Source: Reticulomyxa filosa (Eukaryota; Foraminifera; Reticulomyxidae). From it: 29,037 bases of DNA. The position numbers and the translations under genes were made by a program. Under the pieces are notes generated by a model. The model searched no databases and was not told the origin of the DNA. It saw only the letters and a program-made list of their open reading frames with translations. Below, in pieces: positions 1 to 10,048 of this stretch (the stretch's first letter is position 1; each line of letters begins with the position of its first letter). The stretch covers positions 1 to 29,037 of the forward strand of contig ASPP01001515.1 in NCBI GenBank assembly GCA_000512085.1, read 5' to 3'.

Positions 1-219
1 AAGGTGGCATTTTAGGTTTCAACTTTCTTTTTTATCTTACTGTATATGCTCATTCTGGAATGGTGCTTCTGAATCACATAAGAAGAAATTGTAAAAAATT
101 CAAAGAATAGCTATGTGCAGAATATTTGTAGTAATGCAAAATACCGCTTATGATAAAGTCAAAATTATTTCACAAATGCATTCTTTAGAATTGAGAAGAC
201 AGATAGAAGATTTAAAGTT

Positions 220-900
220 ATTTTAACGATTTGAACTATACCAACAAAAATTTCAAAATCACAATATCATTCAACCAATTATGTAAAAGAGATCATAATT
301 TCCAACAAGTAGAATATTTTTTCTAGTCAGAAAAACTTTCGACAATATCAAGTGTTTTCATTAATATTTTATTGGCCAAATTGCATTGTATTGACATGAT
401 TCATAAGTTGAAACAATTAAATAGTATCAATACAAACTACTTGTCCAATATTCAATATTCAATCAAATCAACGTTTCAAAAATGAATTGAACCAACATCA
501 AGTCAAATACTGTCATCATTAGACAACAATTGTATTGTAATATTTACAGATGCAAGTAAATCCTGGAATTGGCGGTATTTGATTGGTAGTTCAAGGCCAA
601 TCAATATCTGAATTGATTAAATTGGAAATTCGCACGAAGGAATTACTACAAGTATTGAATCCAAAATTAAAGCAATAAAAATTTCAGTAATTATGTCACG
701 ATTGATGCTGAAAGTGTGACTGAAATTTATTAGATCAAATGACATTTATGTATTTTAGAAAATGAAAAAACAGATCAAGTTGCAAAGCGTACACGAGAAA
801 GTGCTCAAAAAGCACATACTGAATTATTTCAAAGACATGATAAAATTACATCTTTCTTAAATGCACATGGATTGGATCAATATTTCACATTATGGTAAAA
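220..900 (+). pseudogene. Degenerate retroelement, RNase H-like remnant
   Basis: No intact frame exists here, but the + strand from about 500 to 640 reads like the start of a retroelement RNase H domain. A stretch ending IVIFTDASKSW (about 520-580) resembles the first catalytic-Asp motif (TDAS) of LTR/DIRS-type RNase H. A frame-shifted stretch EIRTKELLQVL (about 628-660) resembles the following helix with its conserved Glu. Stops and frame changes interrupt it throughout, and a further open piece at about 760-895 is in another frame. The upstream part (about 230-500) could be the end of the reverse transcriptase but has no motif I can name. The identification rests on short motifs only; the element class (DIRS, Ty3 or other) cannot be decided. 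Confidence 0.35.
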
Positions 901-1109
901 TATACATTTGATCAATGGAGTGAATGAAAGACATCATCACAATCATCCCAAGAAATACATATGTAATCTCATTGAAGGGTAATCATTTGAAAAAATGTCC
1001 TTCATAGTTTAGATGTACATGAACGAATCATATGCAGAATTATTACGTGTAAATTAGTGTTAAATTATTACATCCACAAAATCAGCCTTGCACGTTCTCC
1101 AGAGTGTAA

Positions 1110-1412
1110 TTGATGCAAAAACGAACCCGAAACTATGGCAAAATTTATTGTTGCTACAAGAATGAAAGTTTGGTTAAAAGCATGAACGTACTTCTGAACA
1201 ACGTGACAATGAGAAATATCATTGAAGACGGACAAGATGAGGCAACATTATTAGTGAAAATCCGCACAAAAACAACGCAAGTCGACAAAAAGTCAGTGAC
1301 GAAGTTATTGTTACCAGGGACACGTCAGAGTTCAGTGGAACGTGGACGACAATCAGCCAGGGCCTGCCCTGCAAATGTGAAATGCCGTTATCATGCAAGA
1401 AAAAACTTGTGA
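1110..1412 (+). other. Unassigned ORF of 100 codons near retroelement remnant
   Basis: An open frame of 100 codons rich in Lys, Arg and Thr. I recognise no domain. It follows the decayed retroelement and may be part of the same dead element, such as a nucleic-acid-binding tail. Its base composition is less AT-rich than the flanks. There is no clear splice context. It could also be a chance ORF. Confidence 0.15.
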
Positions 1413-1500
1413 AATCAAAAATTTTTTTGAAAAGCCTGTCTAAAACTTTTTTTTGTTGTGAAACCATTTCGTTTTGTCTTTTTCGTTTTTTGAGTGCCAT

Positions 1501-2354
1501 ATCCTATCTAGGGTCAGGTACACAGCAGTGAGAGGGTCAGTTTGTAATGGTAGCTGACTAACACAGTGAGTTAGTAAGCTACACGTTGCACACCACACAT
1601 GCAGGCAATTTTGAAAAAAAAATACATTATGTCGTTATCACAGATAAAAAAGGTATTATATTTGATTATTTACTGTTCGGTGAATTTGTGCAGCCTTGAA
1701 TATTGATATTGTTCATCCGCTGTACTAATGCCAAAAGTACATAATGTTCGAACGACTTATTAACTATCAAGAGACCTTGTAATGCGCTCGTTGCACTACA
1801 GATGTGAACACTAGCTAGTTTCAGGCTTTGAATAATGACCATTGAAATAAGTTTTGATATCATTCCCTATTCCACTTTACAATAAGGTAATTATGATATG
1901 ACAAAAAGGTTCGTGCCAGAAAACTTTCTCTACTTTAACAAGAATAATCGGCTTGCAAAATTTTTCAAAAAATCGCGAGGCGGTGTGTCAATAATGCGTT
2001 CCCAATTAAAAAAAATTTAGATACGTTTTATCAGTTTTAGTACTTCTAAAGAAAAGCGATTACTCATTTTTTTTTTATACAAAGATGAATCAAACAAATT
2101 ACCGATCAAGTATTCCTCCAATTCAACAAAGCGATATTTGAATGAAAACAAAGTAAATATTCAGAGTAAGACAAAATTATTCCGTATACGTGAGTACCAA
2201 ACGACCATATCATTTTTCTTTTCTCTCCTCTGACCAAGAGGAAAGGAGAAGGGAAATATGAACAAAAAAAAAAAGAAGATTCATTAGTAATTACAAACAA
2301 ACCGTTTCAACGAGACATTACAAAGAAAAAAAATAAAAACAAATAAAGAAAAAT
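1501..2354. other. Intergenic, no gene seen
   Basis: AT-rich DNA with T and A runs. Short minus-strand ORFs here are low-complexity and have no recognisable domain. The 13-mer AACACTAGCTAGT near 1806 recurs near 12231. The end near 2354 is downstream of the minus-strand membrane protein gene and probably holds its 3' UTR. Confidence 0.5.
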
Positions 2355-3378
2355 TTAAGATACACACCGACAAAGCGAATTATACCAGCGTTGTGAAAAA
2401 CGAAAAGTCAACAAAATAGCAGAGCAATTCACGCTATGATCAATAGCGAGTACGGCAAGAAAAAAGCGGTGAATGGTAGAGACTGCCATAACTACATAAA
2501 GACTAAACGTTGTTAACGAGCAAAATACAAATAACACAAACAATTTCTTAACCAAGCGACCCACTACTGCTTCCATTTCCTTGTGCAAATAATCCGATTT
2601 TAGCTATTGTATATACGTTTTTTTTTTTGAGGGAAAAAAATACTTTCAAAGTGAAACAAATGACCAAAAAAAGAGGATTTACAAATGAGGGGGGGAGAGA
2701 ACAGTTAAAAAAAAATAACTTTAAAAAAAAATAAGCAGAAATAAAAAATGTTACAAAAAAAATCTCCAAGAATGCTCAGGTAAAATAACAATAGCCCCAG
2801 TGTATTTTTTTTGTGCTTGCAATTGTTTTGTGACCCATAAAGAAAATAGCTATAATAAATAATGCCCATGAACATAGGAAGTACGTAAGTGATTACTTTA
2901 ACCGGTTTGGACAGCTCTTGTATGGTATTGTTAAACACCAGATTCAAACGTGTTCCATAAACAATGTACAGTAATACACGTGTCGTAGAGGCAATCAGAA
3001 GAGCGACCCAACCATGCAAACATTCTTCATTAGTGCCCACAGTCACGTAAAGATTCTCTTCTAGCCATGCACAGAAGCAATAAGCCGATGCACAAGCCAT
3101 CATTAGCGTTACAAGTAACTTCAGATTTGTGTCGATAGTCGCTTGTGTTTCTATTTTACCACTGTCACTTATCTGATTGTGGTCTATTTCGACTTCCTCA
3201 TTACCCTTTCATCCCCTGAGACCACTCGCTCCACTTGTGTTGCTGTTGGGCGCCAAAAATGGCACCAGCTCACGTAGAATAACCAACCACAATAAATTGA
3301 GGCCGACAGTAGTAGTACTTGTGATATTACAAACTCTACGACATTCTTGAAGCCTTGGTTCTCTGGTCTTAGAGGCAT
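2355..3378 (-). CDS. Multi-pass membrane protein, receptor-like, family member A
   Basis: Orphan polytopic membrane protein read from at least two exon blocks. The first block runs from an ATG at 3378 to about 2835 or a little beyond. It holds hydrophobic helices around VVEFVISQVLLLSASIY, LLVTLMMACASAYCFCAW, WVALLIASTTRVLLYIV and VITYVLPMFMGIIYYSYF, with an acidic polar loop after the first. The last block (about 2603-2355) holds two more helices and ends ILLTFRFSQRWYNSLCRC. That end resembles the last exon of the + strand gene at 16678-17962 (helix, then CVVLSFSFASKYYRFFC), so the two belong to one family. At 3204-3206 (CCC on +) the frame shifts by one base; adding one base restores an unbroken reading, and a 32 nt intron is the alternative. 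The exact donor for the last exon is unresolved. Function unknown; a 7TM-receptor-like topology is an inference. Confidence 0.6.
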
Positions 3379-3865
3379 TTCTCTACTAATTTGAGACTGC
3401 GTTTTTGTACGTACAGGTCTGCTCAAACACGTCAAACTGTTTCAACGGATAATTGTAATTTGTTTGGACATTTTGAGTAATGTTTTCAATCCATAAGCAT
3501 ATTGTTATTTCATTTGCATCGTATAACATTCAAATTCTACTTGATTTATTTTAGTATTTTTAATTTTTTTTTCTTCAATTCCTGTTTTGTATTTTTTTGT
3601 CAGAAAGTTGTCGTGTCAAAGTAATCGACACCAGTCCCTTTTCTTAAAATGACTCCTTTTGAAACGATTAAATACTTTGAAAAATTATTTATGTGTAATC
3701 GCAATCTCCAACGGTGATTTTCTGAAAAAATACTGAAAAAAACGTTTACCCAAAACTCAAACTTGTCATACAAGCACAAAACATTATTCGACAGAATGAC
3801 TTCAAATAAGTAACAATTTCCACGAACAGACAGAAAAATCAATATTAATTTGTTGCGTAGTAAGT
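3379..3865. other. Intergenic with one weak minus-strand ORF
   Basis: Contains the promoter side of the membrane protein gene ending at 2355. A minus-strand ORF of 89 codons (3600-3869) starts with ATG but shows no domain, and it abuts the repeat at 3866. I treat it as probably non-coding. The short frame starting MSKQITIIR at about 3470 stops before the membrane protein ATG and could be an upstream ORF. Confidence 0.35.
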
Positions 3866-3946
3866 CCATATTATAAATCGCAAAGTTCTAAATGAACTTT
3901 GGAGCTCCCAGTGGACTGAACTTTTTTCACAAACACAACTCACTTT
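3866..3946 (+). repeat. Dispersed repeat, copy 1 (TATA-type block)
   Basis: This block matches 28633-28713. Both copies have TATTATAAATC, then CCCAGTGG starting 38 bases after the first block starts, then CACAACTCACTTT starting 65 bases after it. The three blocks are colinear with identical spacing while the intervening bases differ. This copy lies about 100 bases from the Tc1/mariner relic. The TATAAAT block could be a core promoter of an element, but only the repetition is directly seen. Confidence 0.65.
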
Positions 3947-4044
3947 CTATCGTGTTTTACTCTTTTATTTGTATTGTTGTAGAAATGCTGGAGCGGGAAA
4001 GTAAGTTTTTAAGAAAAGTGAAAATGATTTTTGTTGAATTAAAT

Positions 4045-4580
4045 TAAAAAGAAATTTGAAATATTGTAGTCATCATGACTCCATTGTGCATAAGTAGTAT
4101 CACTACATTGTTGTCATTATTATTGCTAATTTGCTTCCTTTTTATAGTGAAAATTACCATCTGGTATAATACTTTTATTCTCTCTAGTATTGATTTTATT
4201 AAGTTTGTGCATGTTTCTTTGTCAATTTTTTCACATTCTAATTCAAATTGTTTCCAAAGTTCTTTTGATCTGAATAGTCCATTTTTGTATATTTTTGTTT
4301 TCAATGTCTATAACATATTTTCGATTGTGTCCAGATCTGGAGAATTTATGTATAAATTCTTTTATAGCATTTTGTTAAAACCATTCTTTTACTGTAATTG
4401 CGCGTTTTGAGCTAGTTGAAACATCTCAATTAAAATTTTATTCAATTGAAATTTACTAAATATTTTATGTTTGCCAAAAGCATATCCTTTAAACTGCTTG
4501 TCTTCAATAGTTTCTGCAACATTTTGAACAAGCCAATTCTTTTTAAAAGTTTTAATTTGTTTTGTTCGATACAATATCAT
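4045..4580 (-). pseudogene. Tc1/mariner-type DDE transposase remnant
   Basis: Reading the minus strand from 4580 to 4045 gives pieces of a Tc1/mariner transposase C-terminal half. The clearest is NSPDLDTIENML near 4352-4317, matching the family signature around its third catalytic acidic residue (usual form SPDLNPIENxW). It is followed after a stop by LKTKIYKNG and a short Lys-rich helix ending in KELWKQF, as in the family. Just upstream, ITVKEWF matches the stretch preceding that motif. In-frame stops fall inside the motif region and before it, and the two surviving ORFs (4580-4389 and 4304-4044) are in different frames. No terminal inverted repeats could be identified by eye. It is dead. 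Confidence 0.7.
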
Positions 4581-4901
4581 TTTTCTTCTAAATCGCGATA
4601 ATTGTCTTAGTAATATTATTCTATTTTTTGATGATTACAAGTTTTATTTAATACTGCCTTGTTAAACACAGCACCAACCAATAATTACTTTACTTCTAGT
4701 TTTTTTGGATTGTGCGGTATGATTAAGCAAATATAAGTATCTTTACCGAAGATGAGAAATTCAAACGAAATTAAGTCTGAATATACACTTTGACTGGAAA
4801 TTGTACATTGTCCAATAACATAATAGTTTTAAAAAAAGTAATACAAAAAACAATACAAAAAAAAAATGCGCTAGGCAATAATAAATGTTGAGAAAAAAGA
4901 A
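4581..4901. other. Intergenic, AT-rich
   Basis: Separates the transposase relic from the 3' end of the minus-strand membrane protein gene. It has A runs near 4832-4866 and no open frame of note. Confidence 0.5.
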
Positions 4902-6509
4902 CTATGTATTAGTATTATCTTTTGCACGAGGAACATCAACAAAGTTGACAAGAGGAGGAGGTTTACCAACAAACTTCAATTGACTTCCATTGTCCTTTTC
5001 TTTGGACGTGCCGTCAGACTCCCTCGTATGAAAGGTCATATTTTCAACATCCGGTTTGTGCGGACCAAGTTCTAGACTACTTGAACTGGACTCCTCTTCA
5101 TCACCCGTGGTAGACGCAGTTGTGCGTTGTTCTTGTTTAGGCTTTTTTTGTTTTTTGGTGGCAGAAGTTTTTGCTTGCTCTTCGGCATTGAACAGGCCTT
5201 TCAACAGTTCCTGGTTTTCTTTTTTGTTGCAAATTATGGACCGACTTGACGGCACCAACAGGGACGTTCAATTGCACCGCATTATCATCCCTTTTCGCAA
5301 CTGTGTATCTCTGCGAAGCAGGTTTTACTTTGGACTCCAGCATATGATCTTGAGAGTCGCCATCCACATTCAAATGTGCCGAGTAGTCTTTGGCTTGGTA
5401 CGACAGATAATTCTTTCTCCAATATATCAGCCAAAAGAAATTGAAACAAGTCGAAAGCGACATTAACAGACTACTTATCAAAAGTGAACTTTCATTCGCT
5501 TTGATAATCTGGCAATCTAAAAGAAACTGGTAATCCATCAAAAAAAACAAAACAAAAAAAAACAAACAAATAAATAAAACAAATTTGAAGCTTAATCCAC
5601 ATAAACATATTATACATTATATATGCATATATGTGTATATGTGTACATATGTTTATGCACATATGCATATGTGTAATATGTTTTGTGTTTGTTATAAATG
5701 TTTAAGAAACAATCCGACTGAACAGTGTACAATGCAGGAAACAAAAAGGTCACAAAGGCTACACTTATGATGAATTGCATAAACTTTAAAAAAATGTTTT
5801 GATTTTTTTGTATCGCAGCGTACGCGAACGTCAGGAGCGCGGTCAGTGCGGTCGTCCATAACAACACATCAGACAATATATATACCGCTATGTCAGTCGT
5901 TCGATCTCCGTGGATGAACCCAATTGTCGTGAACTGACTCGGTTTGAATGCAAATCCTGTCACGCCTTGGATCACCGTGATCCCAATTGACCCGTACATT
6001 ATCAATGACTTCGTCCACTTTGGCGATATGATAAACAAGTTGTGTGCGTACAAATAACGAAAAGCACACACGCAAAGCACCAAATAACTCAGTAATGTAC
6101 TGTTTTGACAGAGATATTTCAATACATTGAATACGGAACATGATATATCTGTTGTTGTTTTTTTTTTTTCATGGTTCAATTTTTTTTCAAACTAGCGAAA
6201 AAGGGCTTCGACTGTTTTTTGTTTGTTTTTGACACCTTCTGAACAATTGTTCCAGTATCCAAAGGTCAAACGAGAGTAATCGAACGTGAAAACCATGTTA
6301 CGTGACATTTCCGCAATACTTAATATACAAGATAACTCAGTTAATGCGTAGTTCGGGTTGTTGTGCAACGAGGCACTTGTTTCCCATGTCTTTCCTTTTA
6401 TCTGCCGTCTTCTCAAAAAAAAAGAGAGAATTGGAATGGAAGACAAGAGGCTTAGAATGAGAATTACAAAAAGCACAGTGCCTTCCGCTTTGGACAATTG
6501 AGCAGTCAT
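4902..6509 (-). CDS. Multi-pass membrane protein with polar C-terminal tail
   Basis: Three-exon model with matching phases: 6509-6236, 6148-5724, 5508-4902, about 434 residues. Exon 1 starts MTAQLSKAEGTV and holds a first helix (VLFVILILSLLSSIPIL) followed by a basic loop. Exon 2 carries about four helices, among them LLSYLVLCVCAFRYLY, IMYGSIGITVIQGVTG and FIISVAFVTFLFPALY. Exon 3 begins with one more helix (LLISSLLMSLSTCFNFFWLIYW) and continues into a hydrophilic Lys/Ser/Glu-rich cytosolic-type tail. The reading needs one base removed at the T6 run 5220-5225 (A6 on the coding strand); otherwise the tail changes frame. The intron at 5509-5723 is packed with alternating TATG/CATA palindromes. 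Roughly six to seven helices suggest a receptor-like topology, but no family was recognised. Confidence 0.6.
5621..5673. repeat. Alternating purine-pyrimidine palindromic tract in intron
   Basis: About 50 bases of nearly strict purine-pyrimidine alternation (ATATGCATATATGTG type) with nested palindromes, inside the second intron of the membrane protein gene. The same type of tract occurs in at least eight other inferred introns of this window. Confidence 0.75.
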
Positions 6510-6709
6510 ATTACCCGAAATGGGAAAAAAAAACTATATTCTTGCCCTAATATTTTTTTACAACTTTGGTGCTTGATTGAAGCCAAGGATTGTTTCTTTT
6601 TTAACTTGAGTACTAAGAAATAGTGCGTATCTCGAAAATACAGAAGTGAAAACACAAAAACTTTGGAAAGATCAAAATATAATATCATTTTAAAATTCAA
6701 GATCTAGCC

Positions 6710-7646
6710 CTAGGAAGAAGAGCACTTTTCTTCACATGAAGTTGGTGCATTTGTTGGTATATTTTTGATCATTTCAGCTTTGTCAGCAAGACGTTGGCTT
6801 TTGTAAAAACGAAATCGAACACGGTCAATGAGCGACTCATACAACAATGACCAGCCCCAGCAAACCGAGATGTCCTGAATTGAGAGATGGTAACAGTTAT
6901 GCACCCCCCATTGCAAAAAAAAAAATATTTCTCAAGAATGAATAGAATTGAGCAGAACGAATGAAGAAAATAAATTGAACTGGTTTTTTGTGTGGAGTAA
7001 CAATCAATAAATATGATGAAATTAAATGTAAATTCCAACACAGACTTTGCAACAAGGATTTCTCAGAGCACAAATGTAAGGCATAGCTGCACAAAATCAT
7101 ATCATAATGTTTTTCCGTCAAACAACCCCCAACAATATCAACAAAAGTATATTTTAAGACATTCGATTGCACGATAGTTTGTAGTACTGATTTCGAGTTG
7201 TCTGACTCATTTGCTTGTTTTCCAAAGATTCGATTCGTATAAGCGTCATACGTGTAAGGATCGTTGCCTGTTATTTCAATGCCTTTGTACCATTCCTTAT
7301 ACTTGTTGCTTTTCATCAGGTACTGGCATAATCCCAAGGTCATTTCACCTGAGCCACAACAAAGATCTAAGTACTTTTGAAGCTTTTGTGAAGTATCACA
7401 AATGTCAATGCAGTACGGCTCGGCTTTCAATTGCTTAAAAAATTTATGCAGTCCTGCTATTAACTGGGGCTCGTGTGGGTTTTTGTATTCCGATCCAAAT
7501 GTTATGTAATAATTTTCTACACCCAAGGCAGCATATTGATTTCTGATTGCCGATGCGTTTCGATGTGGCCCTTCTTCGTAGTTTTTCTTGTGCTTTTCAT
7601 TCACAAAATTCCTCGACTTTGGTTTGCTTTTTTTTCCAGTATTCAT
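6710..7646 (-). CDS. Class I SAM-dependent methyltransferase
   Basis: Two exons, 7646-6981 and 6874-6710, joined in phase 0, giving 276 residues. The start is the ATG of MNTGKKSKPKSRNF; a more upstream in-frame ATG is less likely. The Rossmann-fold SAM-binding motif I is seen as YLDLCCGSGEMTLGL (around residue 93). This is followed by an acidic stretch (GIEITGNDPY), a probable motif IV/post-motif region (YDMILCSYALHLC) and a strand (YLLIVTPHKKP). The spliced end reads HKKPDISVCWGWSL and then LIDRVRFRFYKS, like other eukaryotic and fungal members of this uncharacterised methyltransferase group. Known of the fold: methyl transfer from S-adenosylmethionine. The substrate cannot be told. The intron (6875-6980) has a weak donor (GTTCAA) and a good CAG acceptor. 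Confidence 0.8.
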
Positions 7647-8455
7647 TTCCGACAGTGCAATATAAAGTCTATTCTTGCAAAATACGTCCAGCACAAACTA
7701 AAATTCCTGTACCAAAAAAATTTTCAGCATTTTATATTCTGTACTTAAAGCTTTCCCCTTTTTCACTTTTTGCCCTTGACAATTGCTTTTAAGAATCTGT
7801 ACTTAGAAATAAAATATCCGTTTTTTATGAAAAGATAAGTATTAGCTTTTTTTAAGCAATTTACAAAAATCTTTACAGTTTTTCTCCGTTCGTTGAATAA
7901 AATTTGAAGCTGCAACATTTTTAAATATTTATTTTTTGCTAGGTCTTTTTTGTTCAGACGGAGAAGTGTCGAACCTGACTTTTCTTAGCAAAAAAAAGGG
8001 TTCGTTTTACAAAGTGTTCTTGTTTTAGTGTTTTTGTTTTGTTTTTGTTATCGTGCAGTTTTAATATTAAAATGGCTTTGGTTTACAATGAAAGCTTGTA
8101 ACAATTGTAGTAATACTGTGGCTTTGATGCTAAAATTGTTCGTGGCCTGACAGTTTGAAACAGTTTAGTTTAGTTTTTTATATGCGACCTTCCGCCCAAG
8201 CGGCATAGGTTTGTTTAAGCGGAGATGATGAACATAAAAACCTCAATTCGCACAGATTCTGAAAATAATGATTGTTAGGTTTGACCTCACAGATACTTGA
8301 TCCGCTTTTATTTTAAAAATTTTTTAAATTATTTGTACTTTTCAAACCTTTTTTTATTTGTTTGTGTACAGGAAGTCGACCACGTTTTTTGAAATTGTCC
8401 ACGCGATCTTTTTGTGTTGTTTGCAAGAATTAGTGTTTTTTACAAATTTTTTTGA
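7647..8455. other. Intergenic, T-rich
   Basis: About 800 bases upstream of the minus-strand methyltransferase. T-rich tracts dominate. A small inverted pair (CCGC...GCGG) lies near 8192-8203. No convincing coding frame on either strand. It probably contains the methyltransferase promoter and the start region of the possible small + strand gene at 8456. Confidence 0.45.
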
Positions 8456-8790
8456 ATGTTAATTCAAAACGAGTTTGAAAGAAAGCCAAGTTTAATTGAA
8501 AAAAAAGTAAATCATAATAATCCAAAAATCGATCTCACAAAATTGAGAACAGATCCTATGGACAATACCTCAAATTATTGTTTTGGCACAAAACAAAAAG
8601 CCAGTTTTTTATTTTTGAAAAAGTACAATAGTTTGAGTTACAAAAGTATACACAAACACTGCTCGATCTTCTTAATAAAAGTAAATCTATTTATGATCCG
8701 AACCATTATCAATTTGAGTGGCCACAACCGGTACATCACTGTGAACATTCTCTATTTCCATTTGGGGAAAATATTGCACCTTTGGTGTGA
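8456..8790 (+). CDS. Possible small gene, antisense overlap with SAM-domain gene
   Basis: Two pieces look protein-like. The first (8456-8603) starts MLIQNEFERKPSLIEKK and ends before a GT. The second (8632-8790) begins right after a TAG acceptor-like site as FELQKYTQTLLDLL and ends with SLFPFGENIAPLV and a stop. The phases differ by one base, so the model needs another donor or a one-base correction. The second piece overlaps the last 104 bases of the SAM-domain gene on the opposite strand, and both strands stay open there. No family recognised. It could be a chance ORF pair. Confidence 0.3.
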
Positions 8791-10019
8791 TCGCGATTGG
8801 TGAGATTTGCTCATTTAGCTCTTGTGATTCGGGAATACTGGAGCTTTCCATTAAACTTATGTCTCGATACGAAAATTGGCTTGGTTCGTTGGAAAATTTG
8901 TCATAATCTTTATGGCTACCCTGTTTTTCTTTTATGTAAAATGACTTGCCCCAATCTGCAAGAGCGATAGTTTGGTCATCTTTTTTTTCTTTGCCAAGCA
9001 AATCGCCCGTAGTGTTGGTAGACATTGGTAAAGCGGCCAAAGCATGGGCATTGAATATCTTGCTGTTTTCCTTCTGACAATATAAATATTGTTTTGTTTC
9101 AAGTGTGGTCATTAATTTTTTGCTCTCATCAAAATATTTTCTTTGACCCTTACTCTCTAAGAAAAAAGAAATGTCACGCAGCTGTCTTGAAACAAGGTGG
9201 CTGTACTGCATATTTTTTCATGTGATTCCAGATTAAATCCCAATGTAACGTGACTCCAATTTGAAAGTATTCACCTAGTCTCTCTTTGTCCTTTTCGTTT
9301 TGAGGGTAAAGCATTCGAAACAGCATCTCCAGGGTTACTACACCTAATTTTTCAAAATGTCGTTTATACAATCTTTGCATTTGAATTTCATCCAGCCACT
9401 GATCAAACTGTCCAAGGAAAGGGTAACAAAAAGAAAGTGTTTTTCTTTTCTGTCTTTTCGATCTTTCTAGCCGACAAGAAAAAAATAAATAAATAAGGTG
9501 TTCCTCCAAACTTCTTTCATTGCCGATTGCAGATCTTGGATTTGCAGCCAAATCCTTCTCCGATGAAATTTGGCGATAATTCCAATGTCAAGTAGATCCT
9601 GTTCTGATGTGATTGTGTTCAGCAAACTGATATCTGCTATTTCGGCTTTCTGAAATAATTCCAAGTATTGTCCTAAGTTGCATTCTTCGTTCAGCCACAC
9701 AGCAAACTATTCAACCCAAAGTGCCGAAAGAGACATACAAATTGCCGCTTTGCGCGTGATCGCATCCACAAAGCAAACAACAAACGAAAACCCTTCTCCT
9801 TTCACCAACCGCTTCGTTTCTAGAATTGACCACTTTGTTGAATGAAGGTTTCGACACAGAGGGAGGTTTGACAGGAACATTCTGAGGAGCAGCCAAGTGA
9901 TTGTTCACACCTGATTATATTATCAAAACAAATTAATATTCCCCCCCCCCCCCCCACATTCAAATATAGACAAAACCAAACAAAAAATTTGCAAATACGT
10001 TTGTTTGTAGTGGAGTCAT
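8687..10019 (-). CDS. Protein with two SAM (sterile alpha motif) domains
   Basis: Four-exon model: 10019-9977, 9910-9810, 9706-9512, 9407-8687, about 352 residues. Exon 3 encodes a SAM domain (WLNEECNLGQYLELF at its start, then LLDIGIIAKFHRRRIWLQI, the usual L-x-x-x-G-I-x-x-x-x-H-R-x-x-I pattern). Exon 4 begins with a second, more divergent SAM-like domain (FDQWLDEIQMQRLYKRHF). The remainder is a Ser/Glu/Gln-rich disordered tail ending DNGSDHK. SAM domains are known protein-protein and polymerisation modules, so a scaffold role is inferred. The tail reads only if one base is removed from the T6 run 9213-9218; otherwise the protein stops at about 9174. The first exon (14 codons) is weakly supported. 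Intron 1 (9911-9976) contains a 15-base C run. It lies 29 bases downstream of the TPR gene's stop on the same strand. Confidence 0.65.
9941..9955 (+). repeat. C15 homopolymer
   Basis: Fifteen consecutive C bases in an otherwise AT-rich window, inside the inferred first intron of the SAM-domain gene (G15 on its coding strand). Confidence 0.9.
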
Positions 10020-10048
10020 TTTTTTTTCTTTTCTCTTTTTTTTCTGTC

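Noticed and set aside
1219-1500. Minus-strand ORF of 93 codons
   Set aside because: Low-complexity Lys/Phe content from T and A runs, no domain, and overlap with another weak ORF.
3600-3869. Minus-strand ORF of 89 codons with an ATG
   Set aside because: No domain, no splice context, and it starts inside the dispersed repeat block; left as intergenic.
5621-5673. Microsatellite or centromeric repeat
   Set aside because: The tract is not a simple tandem repeat and recurs specifically inside inferred introns.
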